Assembly (NCBI RefSeq): GCF_002258785.1
Contig: NZ_NOYI01000009.1
Location: 372,001 to 436,000, forward strand
Direction: 5' to 3'
Length of the DNA: 64,000 bases
From: Rhodococcus sp. 06-235-1A
GTDB taxonomy: Bacteria > Actinomycetota > Actinomycetes > Mycobacteriales > Mycobacteriaceae
Shown one piece after another: positions 41,232 through 51,040 of this stretch. Positions within the stretch are counted from its first letter, which is position 1. Each line of letters begins with the position of its first letter. The notes under the pieces are model-generated. The model saw nothing but the letters and a program-made list of their open reading frames with translations. It was not told the DNA's origin and made no database searches. The position numbers and the translations under genes were made by a program.

Positions 41232-42271
41232 CCAGCATGAACTTCACAACTCTCACCGATCTCGCGTCCCGAGCCCTCGGCGGCAGTGTGTCTGCAGCGA
41301 ACGACGAACTGTTCGCCCAACGCGAGAACCTGATCAAGCCCGACGCCCCGCTGTTCGATCCGGCCGAATTCGGTCACAAGGGAAAGGTATACGACGGGTG
41401 GGAGACTCGGCGTCGCCGTGACGAGGGTGGCCACGACTGGGCGATCGTCCGACTGGGAGCTCCGGGCACAGTGCACGGAGTCGTGGTCGACACCGCTCAC
41501 TTCACCGGCAACTACCCCCCGTTCGTGTCCGTCGAGGCTGCGTCGATCGAGGGCTATCCGTCCATCGAGGATGTGCTGAAGGCAGATTGGCACACCATCG
41601 TCGACAAGTCCCCCGCGGTCGGCGACACCGCGAACATGTACGAGGTGGCCGATCGGCACCGGTGGACGCACGTACGCCTGTCCATCTACCCCGACGGCGG
41701 CGTGGCTCGGTTCCGCGTGCACGGTCAGGTGGTGCAGGATCCTCGCTTCCTCGCCGGCACCGTCGATCTGCTGGCGGCCGAGAACGGCGCGCGGCTGACC
41801 GACTGCTCGGATGCCTTCTATTCGTCTCCTGCCAACATCATCCTGCCCGGACGTGCACGCAACATGGGTGAGGGCTGGGAGAACTCTCGGCGACGCAACG
41901 GTGGTAACGATTACGCAGTGTTCGCCCTCGCGGCACCCGGCGCACCCCGCCATGTCGAGGTCGACACGAGCTACTACGTCGGCAACGCTCCGGGGTGGGT
42001 TCGGCTCAGCGCCATCGATTCTCGTCGCCGTCACATCACGGACCCGACGGCGTGGACCGAGATACTCGCGCGCACCGCCGTGCAGCCGGACACCCGTCAT
42101 CGCTTCCTGCTGAACGAATCGGAGGCCTACACGCACCTGCGACTCGATGTGTACCCCGACGGCGGACTGTCCCGGTTGCGGCTGTTCGGTGAACTCGACG
42201 CCGAGGCGCTCGACGCCGCAGATGTCGCATGGAAGTCCTCGGAGCTCCAAAGTGCCTCCAGTGCAGTCTGA
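41228..42271 (+). CDS. alc: Allantoicase
   Basis: This 347-residue protein consists of two allantoicase repeats (about residues 30-175 and 195-335), each with a jelly-roll pattern. The repeats show [24 protein letters not shown] and [23 protein letters not shown], then [20 protein letters not shown] and [20 protein letters not shown]. It converts allantoate to ureidoglycolate and urea. Use of allantoicase instead of allantoate amidohydrolase sends urea to the urea/allophanate genes. The 3' end overlaps allB by 20 bp. Confidence 0.95.
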   Translation: MTSMNFTTLTDLASRALGGSVSAANDELFAQRENLIKPDAPLFDPAEFGHKGKVYDGWETRRRRDEGGHDWAIVRLGAPGTVHGVVVDTAHFTGNYPPFVSVEAASIEGYPSIEDVLKADWHTIVDKSPAVGDTANMYEVADRHRWTHVRLSIYPDGGVARFRVHGQVVQDPRFLAGTVDLLAAENGARLTDCSDAFYSSPANIILPGRARNMGEGWENSRRRNGGNDYAVFALAAPGAPRHVEVDTSYYVGNAPGWVRLSAIDSRRRHITDPTAWTEILARTAVQPDTRHRFLLNESEAYTHLRLDVYPDGGLSRLRLFGELDAEALDAADVAWKSSELQSASSAV

Positions 42272-43580
42272 TCTGGTTGTTCGTGCTTCCCGAGCGGTGA
42301 TCGGCGGACAGGAGGTCGCGGCCTCGATCTCCGTTCGGGACGGGCGGATCGTGGCTATCGACTTTGTGGATGCGGGTGTTCCCGATGCCGCACTGGTGGT
42401 GGAACTCGATCCCGACGAGGTGTTACTGCCCGGCTTGGTCGACACCCACGTCCACGTCAACGAGCCGGGGCGCACCGAGTGGGAAGGGTTCGCCAGCGCT
42501 ACCCGGGCCGCAGCAGCGGGCGGTATCACGACCATTGTCGATATGCCGCTCAACAGCATTCCTCCCACTGTCGATGTCGCGGCGTTGGAGATCAAACGAA
42601 AGGTTGCGGCCGAGAAGTCGGTCGTCAACGTCGGATTCTGGGGCGGTGCAGTTCCCGGAAACGTCGATCAGCTGCGGCCGTTGCACGATGCAGGAGTCTT
42701 CGGATTCAAGTGCTTCCTGCTGGCGTCGGGCGTGGACGAGTTCCCGCCGCTGACGCTGCCGGAACTGGAGAAGGCACTCATCGAGATCGCGTCGTTCGAC
42801 GGGCTGATGATCGTGCATGCCGAGAACGCCGAGGTCATCGCCGAGGCACCGCCCGCGGCGGGCCGTGAGTACTCCGGGTTTCTGGAATCGCGTCCGCGAG
42901 CGGCCGAGAACCGGGCTATCGAGCAGGTGATCGCGCTGTCTCGACAGACGGGGTGCCGGGTGCACATTCTGCATCTGTCGAGCGCGGACGCGCTACCGAT
43001 GATTGCGGCAGCGAAGCGCGACGGGGTTCGGGTGACCGTCGAAACATGTCCGCATTACCTGTGTTTCGCCGCCGAGGCCGTACCGGCGGGGGCGACGCAG
43101 TTCAAGTGTTGCCCGCCGATCCGCGAGGCCGGGAATCGAGAGGCGCTGTGGCAGGGTTTGCTCGACGGCACAATCGATACCATCGTCACCGACCACTCCC
43201 CCTGTACTCCGGATCTGAAGAGGTTCGATACCGGGGACTTCGGCGATGCGTGGGGTGGGATCGCGTCGTTGCAGGTGTCGTTGGCTGCGGTGTGGACCGA
43301 GGCGCGTGCCCGTGGGTTCACGCTGACTGACATCGTGCGGTGGATGGCTACCAACACGGCCGACCAAGTGGGCATGACGGATAGAGGGCGAATCGAAATC
43401 GGCAGTGCTGCAGACCTTGTCGTGTTCGCGCCTGACGAGAAGTTCACCGTCGACGTTGCGCAGCTGTACCACCGCAACCCGGTGACTGCCTACGATCGAC
43501 TGGGCCTGTCGGGTGTGGTGCGACGGTCATGGATCGCGGGGTCGGAATCCTCGACCGGGCGTCTGCTGTTGCGCTACTAG
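42252..43580 (+). CDS. allB: Allantoinase
   Basis: This 442-residue dinuclear amidohydrolase opens allantoin to allantoate. The GTG at 42252, 20 bp inside the allantoicase 3' end, gives [20 protein letters not shown]. Metal ligands are [10 protein letters not shown], the carboxylated Lys in FGFKCFL, His in [16 protein letters not shown] and the Asp in TDHSPCTPD. It is last in the plus-strand operon; its TAG overlaps the TAG of the convergent HNH gene (CTAG). Confidence 0.94.
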   Translation: MPPVQSDLVVRASRAVIGGQEVAASISVRDGRIVAIDFVDAGVPDAALVVELDPDEVLLPGLVDTHVHVNEPGRTEWEGFASATRAAAAGGITTIVDMPLNSIPPTVDVAALEIKRKVAAEKSVVNVGFWGGAVPGNVDQLRPLHDAGVFGFKCFLLASGVDEFPPLTLPELEKALIEIASFDGLMIVHAENAEVIAEAPPAAGREYSGFLESRPRAAENRAIEQVIALSRQTGCRVHILHLSSADALPMIAAAKRDGVRVTVETCPHYLCFAAEAVPAGATQFKCCPPIREAGNREALWQGLLDGTIDTIVTDHSPCTPDLKRFDTGDFGDAWGGIASLQVSLAAVWTEARARGFTLTDIVRWMATNTADQVGMTDRGRIEIGSAADLVVFAPDEKFTVDVAQLYHRNPVTAYDRLGLSGVVRRSWIAGSESSTGRLLLRY

Positions 43581-45889
43581 AACGGCGGTGCTGCCTTGTC
43601 GTCTGTCTCGGGTTTTTGGTTGTCGGGTGGGTCGGGGTAGGCGATGATGCCGGATCGTCTGGGTTTGGTGGGGATGTGCGGTCTGAGGTCGTTGCCGATG
43701 ATGGGGACGGCTGTTCCGTTGGCGGGCAGGGTGATTCGGGTGGTCTTCGAGGCGGATGTCCACAGAATCGCGCCGCCGGGGAGCATGACGGCTTTCCAGT
43801 AGCCGGCGGTTTTGCCGGTGTGGTGGTATTCGCAGAGGCACTGGAGGTTGTCGATGGTGGTCCAGCCGCCGCTTAACGGGTTGGCGTGGTCGAAGGCGAT
43901 GATGTGGTCGAGCTGGCAGCGGTCGGCGGGGCGGTGGCAGCCGGGGAAGCGGCAGTGTCGGTCGCGGAGGCGAACTGCTGCGGTGGTGAGGGCATCGGGT
44001 CGGTAGATCAGGGCCCGGTCGGTGAGGGGGTCGCGGGGTACTGATGTGCCGAGGGTGGGGTCGGCGGCGATGGCGGCTTCGAGTGCAGCGGCGAGGGAGG
44101 CGGTGCCGAGGTAGATGCCGGAGGGTGTGTGGCCTGCTGTGTGGACGGTTCGGTTGCGCCGGATTGCGGAGGGCAGGTCGAGGGCAGAGCTGTGCCGTGT
44201 GCCTCTGCCGACGGGTGTGTGGGTGCAGAACAGGGCTGCAGTTGAGGTCAGTGACTGCAGGCGACGCTGAGGTCGATCGTCGCCCGGTGCCGGGTCGGTC
44301 GGGCCAGTGACTGCGGGGACTGGATCCGGTAACGAACCCTGCTCGACTGGAGGCTTCGGAGTGGGCGATGACACGGTGGCCGCTGCTGATTCAAGAACTG
44401 GCGTCGGATCGGCTGTTGCTGCGCCGGATGGTGTTGTGGAAGAGCGTGATTCCGAACAGTTCGGTGTGATATCCGTTGCCGGCGATGCCTGTTCCGCGGA
44501 TGATCGTAAATCCGACGGGTGTTCAGACGATGCAGCTGTATCAGGGCCGGTGTCCGACGGTGCGTCCGCTGGCGGGTCGGTCACCGGTGCTGGAGCGCCA
44601 GTTGCGGCGTGCGGTCGTACAGGATCGGAGGCACCTGGGTCGGGAGTTGCCGACGGGTCGGTCGCAATTACAGGTCCTGAGTCGCCGTTCCCCTCGGACT
44701 CACCGTTCTCGTCGACCTCGTCTGCCGGTGCCGCTGGTTCCGGTGTCGCTGCCGACGTATTCCCCGGTGAACTGGCCGAAGTCGGTTCGGTCGACAGATC
44801 AGCCTCCCTGCCCGAATCCGTGGCCGATCCCATTCCCCCATCGCCATCAGCATCCGAATCCACATCTGCGCCTGCGCCTGCGTCTGCGTCTGCTTCCGCA
44901 ACTGTTCCCGTCTCGGGTCCTGCTGCAGTCCCTGCCTCCTCGCTGTCCGAGCGTCGTTCCCATTCCCCGGTCTCCGGGTTCTGCTCCGCCAGTCCGAGTT
45001 TCTCTGCGAGAGTGACTGCTTCGGTGAGCAGGATCTGCCACTGACTGTTGCGTGCGAGTTCTCGCGCGAGGTCGGGGTCGATCGATCCGTGCCCGGCCAG
45101 ATACGCCGGGTTCGCGAGCAGCCCAATGAGGGTGGCGATATCGACGGTGATCATCGTCAACGGCACCCGCCGATCCGGCAATGCCGCATCTTTCTTCGGG
45201 CAGTCGGTGCGTTGGCACAGGCATTCCAGTCGGGGTTCACCGTGCATGCGGGCCATGAACGCATCACACAGGCGTTCTTTCTTGCCGCGGGGGTCTTTCG
45301 GGCACAGGGTGTCGGCCATTTCTTCGAGGAGTTGCCATGCGGCGGCGGCTTCGGGGGCGGTCAGCTCGGCTCGGATCCGGGTGAGTTCCCCGGCGGGGGT
45401 GTAGGTGACGGTGCGGAACTTCTTCGCGAATTCCCGCAGTGCGGCTGCTTCCTCGGGTGCGACGCGCACCAGGATGTCCCAGATCTCCTTCTCGAGCGGA
45501 CCTGGTGACGACCGGCGGGCTGCTTCGACGATCTCGTCCTCGACCCTTCGAACGATTTCGTCGGAGAGGTTGTCGAGGATCCGGCATGCGGTCCGCACCC
45601 GCGCAAGGTCGATCTCACCGGTCTCGAATGCTGCCCGCAGCAGTGGCAGTCGGGTATGCAAGGCGACGGCGACGGAGACATACGATTCGGCGACGGTGGC
45701 GGAGCATCCCAATGCGATGGCCATTTCGGTGCGCCCGTACCGGCTGTAATGCTTGTGCTTGGTGTCGAGGGTGATCCAGCTCCGATGGACGTCGTAGCAG
45801 GCGGAGATCTTGCGGGCAGCCTGCCGATTCTCCTCACGCGCGGCAGCGGTCAACGCCTCCAGTGACACGGTCGGTACTGCCATCCCCAT
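43577..45889 (-). CDS. Long DUF222 / HNH protein with low-complexity linker
   Basis: This 770-residue protein belongs to the same family as the gene at 3183 but is much longer. DUF222 covers about residues 10-300. A disordered linker of Ala, Asp, Glu, Pro, Ser and Thr (about 315-550; [21 protein letters not shown] and later [11 protein letters not shown]) precedes a further DUF222-like part. The HNH domain lies at about 645-700 ([30 protein letters not shown], then [17 protein letters not shown]). ATGs at 45889 and 45883 are possible; GGGGGGTG favours the first. An SOS-like box lies 23 bp upstream. It separates allB from the xanthine dehydrogenase operon and has no evident metabolic link. Confidence 0.9.
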   Translation of the reverse strand: MGMAVPTVSLEALTAAAREENRQAARKISACYDVHRSWITLDTKHKHYSRYGRTEMAIALGCSATVAESYVSVAVALHTRLPLLRAAFETGEIDLARVRTACRILDNLSDEIVRRVEDEIVEAARRSSPGPLEKEIWDILVRVAPEEAAALREFAKKFRTVTYTPAGELTRIRAELTAPEAAAAWQLLEEMADTLCPKDPRGKKERLCDAFMARMHGEPRLECLCQRTDCPKKDAALPDRRVPLTMITVDIATLIGLLANPAYLAGHGSIDPDLARELARNSQWQILLTEAVTLAEKLGLAEQNPETGEWERRSDSEEAGTAAGPETGTVAEADADAGAGADVDSDADGDGGMGSATDSGREADLSTEPTSASSPGNTSAATPEPAAPADEVDENGESEGNGDSGPVIATDPSATPDPGASDPVRPHAATGAPAPVTDPPADAPSDTGPDTAASSEHPSDLRSSAEQASPATDITPNCSESRSSTTPSGAATADPTPVLESAAATVSSPTPKPPVEQGSLPDPVPAVTGPTDPAPGDDRPQRRLQSLTSTAALFCTHTPVGRGTRHSSALDLPSAIRRNRTVHTAGHTPSGIYLGTASLAAALEAAIAADPTLGTSVPRDPLTDRALIYRPDALTTAAVRLRDRHCRFPGCHRPADRCQLDHIIAFDHANPLSGGWTTIDNLQCLCEYHHTGKTAGYWKAVMLPGGAILWTSASKTTRITLPANGTAVPIIGNDLRPHIPTKPRRSGIIAYPDPPDNQKPETDDKAAPPF

Positions 45890-45911
45890 TCACCCCCCGG
45901 TGACCCGAAAC

Positions 45912-45927
45912 AAGAACGCCTGTTCGA
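45912..45927. promoter_or_regulatory. LexA/SOS-like box upstream of the long DUF222-HNH gene
   Basis: Read in gene direction, TCGAACAGGCGTTCTT matches TCGAAC-N4-GTTCGA at ten of twelve defined positions, with a perfect GAAC-N4-GTTC core. The rest of 45890-46085 holds no convincing gene. Confidence 0.5.
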
Positions 45928-46085
45928 ACAAGGCAAACAGTAACCGAGGCCACCGACAAGAAACGAAAACGCTCACTTCAGGGGCTCCGAGCAGGCAATA
46001 TCCGTTTCGGAGTGGGTGTTTCGGGGGGGCCTCGGACGGGCCGGTCAGGAGCCGAATGGTGATGACGAAGCAGCACCACTGGGGT

Positions 46086-47162
46086 CTACGCGTACTTCGC
46101 ATTCATTCCGTCGTGGTGAATCGGGCCGGCCGTACGTGTCAGTGGCAGCGCACTACCTCCACGTCGCACGGCGACGAATTCCGCCGCGATGGCCAGCGCA
46201 GTTTCCTCGGGCGTTCGGGCTCCCAGGTCCAAGCCGATCGGAGACTTCAAGCGTGCGAGCTCCTGCTCGGTCAACCCGACGTCGCGCAGCCGGGCCGCGC
46301 GATCGTCGTGAGTCCTGCGCGATCCCATAGCCCCCACGAACGCCACGGGCAGTCGCAAAGCTACTTCGAGTAGCGGCACATCGAATTTGGCGTCGTGCGT
46401 CAGCACGCAGATCACCGTCCGGGCATCGACGGCCGTCCGTGCCAGGTAGCTGTGCGGCCATTCGGTGACTACTTCGTCGGCGTCGGGAAACCGTGCAGCA
46501 GTGGCGAACACGGGGCGCGCGTCGCATACCGTCACGTGATAGCCGAGGAACTTGCCCACGCGGGCGAGTGCGCCGGCGTAGTCGATGGCCCCGAAGATCA
46601 GCAGCCGCGGGGAAGTGGCGTACGACTGCACGAATACGTCGAGATCCGGCCTGCACCGCACCGACCGAATGCCGGTGCCCCCGGAGTCCAACATCGCCAG
46701 CGCCTCACCCACGACCACTGCGTCGACGTCGGAAAAACCGGTCGTGCCCATGGTTGCCGAGGAAGAGACCGCAAGTGACTGTCCGGAGCCGTCGAGCATC
46801 GTCACCGTGGCCACCGCAGCATCCGACGCGATGGCCGCGAGCACTGCCCGGGAAGGGCCGAGGCGCACGAACACCTCGATCATACCCCCGCAGGTCAGAC
46901 CGACTGCGAAAGCGTCGATGTCGCTGTAGCCGAACGATTCCCGCTTGGATTCGCCGGTCTCGAGAACCTCGCGACACAGCTCGTACACCGCGCCTTCGAC
47001 GCAGCCACCGGAGACGCTGCCGACGGCCTCTCCGCCGGCGCAGACCGCCATCGCGGCACCCGGAAGCCGTGGAGCACTTCCGGATACCGCGATGACCGTC
47101 GCCACCGCGTAGGGAACACCTGCGTGGTCCCAGGCGGTGAGACGATCGACGATCTCTTTCAC
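46086..47162 (-). CDS. XdhC family xanthine dehydrogenase maturation protein
   Basis: This 358-residue protein of the XdhC/CoxI family inserts or sulfurates the Mo cofactor of xanthine dehydrogenase. The N-terminal part has SGSAPRLPGAAMAV, GSVSGGCVEGAVYELCRE (conserved Cys) and LTCGGMIEVFV (second conserved Cys). The C-terminal Rossmann domain has LLIFGAIDYAGALARVGKFLGYHVTVCDARPVFA and AFVGAMGSRRTH. The GTG at 47162 lies 1 bp after the permease stop. It is the final gene of the xanthine dehydrogenase operon. Confidence 0.9.
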   Translation of the reverse strand: MKEIVDRLTAWDHAGVPYAVATVIAVSGSAPRLPGAAMAVCAGGEAVGSVSGGCVEGAVYELCREVLETGESKRESFGYSDIDAFAVGLTCGGMIEVFVRLGPSRAVLAAIASDAAVATVTMLDGSGQSLAVSSSATMGTTGFSDVDAVVVGEALAMLDSGGTGIRSVRCRPDLDVFVQSYATSPRLLIFGAIDYAGALARVGKFLGYHVTVCDARPVFATAARFPDADEVVTEWPHSYLARTAVDARTVICVLTHDAKFDVPLLEVALRLPVAFVGAMGSRRTHDDRAARLRDVGLTEQELARLKSPIGLDLGARTPEETALAIAAEFVAVRRGGSALPLTRTAGPIHHDGMNAKYA

Positions 47163-47163
47163 G

Positions 47164-48606
47164 TTACGAGATTCCCAATGCTTCTTCGATGGGGTGCAGG
47201 GCAAAGTAGATCAGGAAGATTCCCGACATCAGGTACAGCAGCCAATGCGTCTGGCGTGCTTTTCCTTTGGCGAGGCGGACGAGGGTGTACGAGATGACGC
47301 CCGCTGCGACTCCCACGGTGATCGAGTACGTGAACGGCATCAGCACGATGGTCAGGAAGGCTGGGATCGCGATTTCGGTGTTCTCCCAGTCGATCTTGCG
47401 TACGTGCGTCATCATCAGCGCGCCCACCAGAACCAGCGCGGGGGCTGCGGCCCCGACGGGGACCACCCCGGCCAATGGGGTGAAGAAGATCAGGCTGGTC
47501 AGCAGTCCGCCGGTGACCACGCTCGCCAGACCGGTTCTGGCACCTTCGGTGACGCCTGCCGCGGACTCGACGACGGCAGTGTTGGCGGATCCGTTGATCG
47601 CACCTCCGACGATGGCACCGATGCCGTCCACGGTGAGGATGCGGCTCAGTCCCGGCATCCTGCCCTGCTTGTCGACAAGCCCGGCTTCCTCACCGACGCC
47701 CAGGATGGTGCCCATGGCGTCGAAGAACCCTGAGAGCACGAGCGTGAACAAGACGACGGAAGCGGTCACCACGCCTGCCCGTGCGAACCCGCCGAACAGA
47801 TCGACGTTGAACAGCAGATCGAATTGCGGTGTGGCGACGATGGAATCGGGCACCTTCGGTACCACCGGACCCCAGGCCTCCGGGGCGATGTCGAACACCG
47901 AGTTCAGGATGATCGCAAGATTGGTGGCGACGAAGATGCCGATCAGCATCGCGCCGGGCACTTTCCGAACGAACAGCATGATCATCAGGATCAGGCCGAC
48001 GCAGAACACGAACACCGGCCAGCCCGCCAGCTTGCCGAAAGTGCCGAGGGTCACGGCGGTTGCGGCCGCCTCGTGGTGACCGACGAACCCGGCGTCGACC
48101 AGTCCGATGAGCGCGATGAACGCGCCGATTCCGACGCCGATCGCCTGCTTGAGCACCAAGGGAATCGCGTCCATGATCAGCTGCCGAATACCGGTGAGGG
48201 CGAAGACGACGATGACCACGCCCTCGAGCACAACCAGACCCATTGCCTGCGGCCAGGTCATGTACGGGGCAGCCTGGAACACCACAATCGGCGTGACGCC
48301 GAGGCCGGCTGCCATCGCGAGGGGCGCGTTGCCGACCACTCCCATCAGGATCGTCGTCAAGCCGGCGGACAGTGCGACCATCGTCGACAGTTGCGCTGCG
48401 TCGAGCGTCGCACCCGTGACGTCGCGGGCATCACCGATGATCAGCGGAATGAGGACGATGAGGTACGCCATTGCCACGAAAGTGGTGACGCCGCCTCGGA
48501 TCTCACGAGAGACCGTGGATCCTCGGCCGGTGATGTCGAAGAACGAATCGATTTTCGATCGCCCTCGTCCGCTCTTGCGAGTGCTGGGTGTGTGTACATC
48601 GGTCAT
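47164..48606 (-). CDS. AzgA-type purine (adenine/guanine/hypoxanthine) permease
   Basis: This 480-residue permease has about 12-14 helices and AzgA-like signatures: STVSREIRGGVTTFVAMAYLIVLIP at the N-terminus and GGAINGSANTAVVESAAGVTEGARTGLASVVTG in the centre. It probably imports hypoxanthine or guanine, feeding the xanthine dehydrogenase and deaminase of the same operon. The gene starts 110 bp after the molybdenum-subunit stop; that gap has only a weak 5-bp hairpin (48703-48715) and may hold an internal promoter. It differs from the NCS2-type carrier of the urate operon. Confidence 0.9.
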   Translation of the reverse strand: MTDVHTPSTRKSGRGRSKIDSFFDITGRGSTVSREIRGGVTTFVAMAYLIVLIPLIIGDARDVTGATLDAAQLSTMVALSAGLTTILMGVVGNAPLAMAAGLGVTPIVVFQAAPYMTWPQAMGLVVLEGVVIVVFALTGIRQLIMDAIPLVLKQAIGVGIGAFIALIGLVDAGFVGHHEAAATAVTLGTFGKLAGWPVFVFCVGLILMIMLFVRKVPGAMLIGIFVATNLAIILNSVFDIAPEAWGPVVPKVPDSIVATPQFDLLFNVDLFGGFARAGVVTASVVLFTLVLSGFFDAMGTILGVGEEAGLVDKQGRMPGLSRILTVDGIGAIVGGAINGSANTAVVESAAGVTEGARTGLASVVTGGLLTSLIFFTPLAGVVPVGAAAPALVLVGALMMTHVRKIDWENTEIAIPAFLTIVLMPFTYSITVGVAAGVISYTLVRLAKGKARQTHWLLYLMSGIFLIYFALHPIEEALGIS

Positions 48607-48715
48607 GATCGGCCCTCCCAGGGCGTGATCAACCTAGTCCGGGCGTGTGACGGTGACCGTGCCGGGGGAGTTGGCGTTGGGTTCCGCTGTGCTGGAGAAG
48701 GTCTCATCGAATGAG

Positions 48716-51040
48716 TCAGGGGTTGATGATGTGTTCGGGTCGGACGGGAACTCGGGTCAATGCGAGTCCGGTGGCATTGCGGATGGCAGCGACGACGGCA
48801 GGCGTGGACGACAGCGTGGGTGGCTCGCCTGCACCGCGAAGGCCGTACGGTGCCAATGGATCCGGGTTCTCGAGGATGTCCAGCTTCATGGGCGGCATGT
48901 CGAGAATGGTCGGGATCAGATAGTCGGTGAACGACGGGTTCTTCACGAGGCCGTCGACGACGACGATCTCCTCCATCACGGCAAGACCGAGCCCTTGAGC
49001 TGTGCCGCCGTGGATCTGGCCCTCGAGCGAGAGCCGATTGAGGATCTTGCCGACGTCCTGAACAGCGGCCATCTCGACCACCTTCACGAGCCCGAGATCC
49101 ACGTCGACGTCCACCACCGCACGGTGGACACACAGAGCGAGCTGGGTGTGGCTCGCGCCCTGTCCGGTGACCGGATCCATTCCGCTGGTGGGGCGATGGT
49201 GAAATTCGCGTGTCTGCTCGATAACGCGGTCGCCGAGCACATCCTCGATCGTGGCCAGCACACCGTCGGTGGCCGAGACGATCTTGCCGCCGTCGAGGCT
49301 CAGGTCCGCTACGGCGCGGCCGAGGTACAGGCCGGCAAGGACGAACACCGCCTCGCGGACGGCCTCGCAGGCGGTCTTGACGGCGCCGCCGGTCATGTAC
49401 GACTGCCGTGACGCAGAGGATGATCCGGCATTGCCGACCTTGGTATCGGCCGGGTGGATGACGACCTTGGTGACGCCGAGTTCGGTGCGGGCGATCTGCG
49501 CTTCCAACGTCACCAGTCCCTGCCCTACCTCGGCAGCGGCGGTGTGCACCAATGCCGTTGCTTGGCCGCCGATCACCTCCAGGCGAACGCGCGCAGTGGA
49601 GTAGTCATCGTAGTTCTCGGAGAAGCAGATGTTCTTGATCCCCACGCCGTAACCGATCCCGCGTACGACGCCTTCGCCGTGGGTGGTCTGTGAGGCCCCA
49701 CCCGGCAGATTCCTGATGTCCGACGCGTCCAGCGGGGCAGGCAGTTCCATAGCTTCGGCTCGGGCGAGCATCTCGGCGAGTGGCGCCGGCGCTTCGATGA
49801 CCTGGCCGGTCGCCAGGATCGACCCTTGGCTGACGGCGTTGATCTGCCGGATCGCTACCGGTCCGATGCCGCAGGCCTCACCGAGCTTGTCCATCATCGA
49901 CTCGTAGGCGAAACATGCTTGCACCGCTCCGAATCCGCGCATCGCCCCGCACGGCGGGTTGTTGGTGTACACCCCGTACGCGTCGATCTCGATGTTGGGA
50001 ATGACGTACGGTCCGACGCCGAGGGAGGCCGCGTTGCCGACCACGTTGAGGGTGGCCGAGGTGTACGCGCCGCCGTCGAGAATGATCTCGACGTCCGCGA
50101 ACACGAGTTTGCCGTCGCTGGTCGCACCGTACTCGTAGTGCATCTGCGCCGGGTGCCGGTGCACGTGGCCGAAGAACGACTCGTAGCGGTTGTAGACGAT
50201 CTTGACGGGCTTGCCGGTGTGCATGGCGAGCATCGCCGCATGGATCTGCATCGACAGGTCCTCGCGACCGCCGAACGCACCGCCGACGCCGGCGAGCGTC
50301 ATCCGGATCTTCTCCTCGGGCAGTCCGAGGCACGGCCCGATCTGGGCGAGGTCGTTGTGCATCCACTGCGTTGCGACATACAGGTCGATTCCGCCGTCCT
50401 CGGCAGGCACGGCCAGTCCGGATTCCGGTCCCAGGAATGCCTGGTCCTGGATTCCGACGGCGAAGTCGCTGCTGACGATGACGTCTGCGGTCGCCCGAGC
50501 GGCGGCGACATTTCCGACACGCACGGGCTGATGCCGCGCCACTCCGCCGCGTTCCTGCACCTTCGGGTAGTCCGGATCCAGGGCCGCGCGTCGAGCGTCG
50601 GTCAAAGGCTCGAGCACGTCGTAGACCACAACGATCTTTTCCATTGCGCGCCGGGCGGTTTCGGGATGATCGGCGGCGATGAGTGCGATCGGTTCACCCT
50701 CGTGCCGCACCTCGTCGAAGGCCAACACCGGCTGGTCCCACGTGTGGTCGAGTCCGAAGCATTTGCGTCCCGGAACGTCCTCGTGCGTGAGTACGGCTTC
50801 GACGCCGGGTGTGGCCAGCGCCTTCGAGATGTCGACCGAGACGATCTTCGCCCGGGGATGCGGGCTGCGCAGCGTTGCGCCCCAGAGCATGCCGTCGATG
50901 AACAGGTCGGACGAATACGCGAACTCGCCCTTGACCTTCAGTGTGCCGTCGGGCCGTAGTGGACTGTCGCCGACGCGGCCTAGCCCCGGGGCCGGGATGT
51001 CGGCGGGAGCTTGCCGGGGTGTAGTGGTCGGGGCGCTCAC
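48716..51040 (-). CDS. pucD: Xanthine dehydrogenase molybdenum-binding subunit
   Basis: This 774-residue subunit of the XDH family starts at a GTG overlapping the deaminase stop (GTGA). Mo-cofactor motifs are TLAGVGGAFGGREDLSMQ, NPPCGAMRGFGAVQACFAYE, HTAAAEVGQGLVTLEAQIA and the catalytic Glu in YGLRGAGEPPTLSS. The N-terminal a/b hammerhead domain begins RVGDSPLRPDGTLKVKGEFAYSSD. With the Fe-S and FAD subunits it hydroxylates hypoxanthine and xanthine to urate. An open frame continues upstream but overlaps the deaminase gene and is not coding there. Confidence 0.92.
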   Translation of the reverse strand: MSAPTTTPRQAPADIPAPGLGRVGDSPLRPDGTLKVKGEFAYSSDLFIDGMLWGATLRSPHPRAKIVSVDISKALATPGVEAVLTHEDVPGRKCFGLDHTWDQPVLAFDEVRHEGEPIALIAADHPETARRAMEKIVVVYDVLEPLTDARRAALDPDYPKVQERGGVARHQPVRVGNVAAARATADVIVSSDFAVGIQDQAFLGPESGLAVPAEDGGIDLYVATQWMHNDLAQIGPCLGLPEEKIRMTLAGVGGAFGGREDLSMQIHAAMLAMHTGKPVKIVYNRYESFFGHVHRHPAQMHYEYGATSDGKLVFADVEIILDGGAYTSATLNVVGNAASLGVGPYVIPNIEIDAYGVYTNNPPCGAMRGFGAVQACFAYESMMDKLGEACGIGPVAIRQINAVSQGSILATGQVIEAPAPLAEMLARAEAMELPAPLDASDIRNLPGGASQTTHGEGVVRGIGYGVGIKNICFSENYDDYSTARVRLEVIGGQATALVHTAAAEVGQGLVTLEAQIARTELGVTKVVIHPADTKVGNAGSSSASRQSYMTGGAVKTACEAVREAVFVLAGLYLGRAVADLSLDGGKIVSATDGVLATIEDVLGDRVIEQTREFHHRPTSGMDPVTGQGASHTQLALCVHRAVVDVDVDLGLVKVVEMAAVQDVGKILNRLSLEGQIHGGTAQGLGLAVMEEIVVVDGLVKNPSFTDYLIPTILDMPPMKLDILENPDPLAPYGLRGAGEPPTLSSTPAVVAAIRNATGLALTRVPVRPEHIINP

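Noticed and set aside
45944..46035. Inverted repeat CCGAGGCC/GGCCTCGG as boundaries of an inserted element
   Set aside because: The 8-bp arms are GC-rich and likely by chance, and no target duplication or transposase is present.
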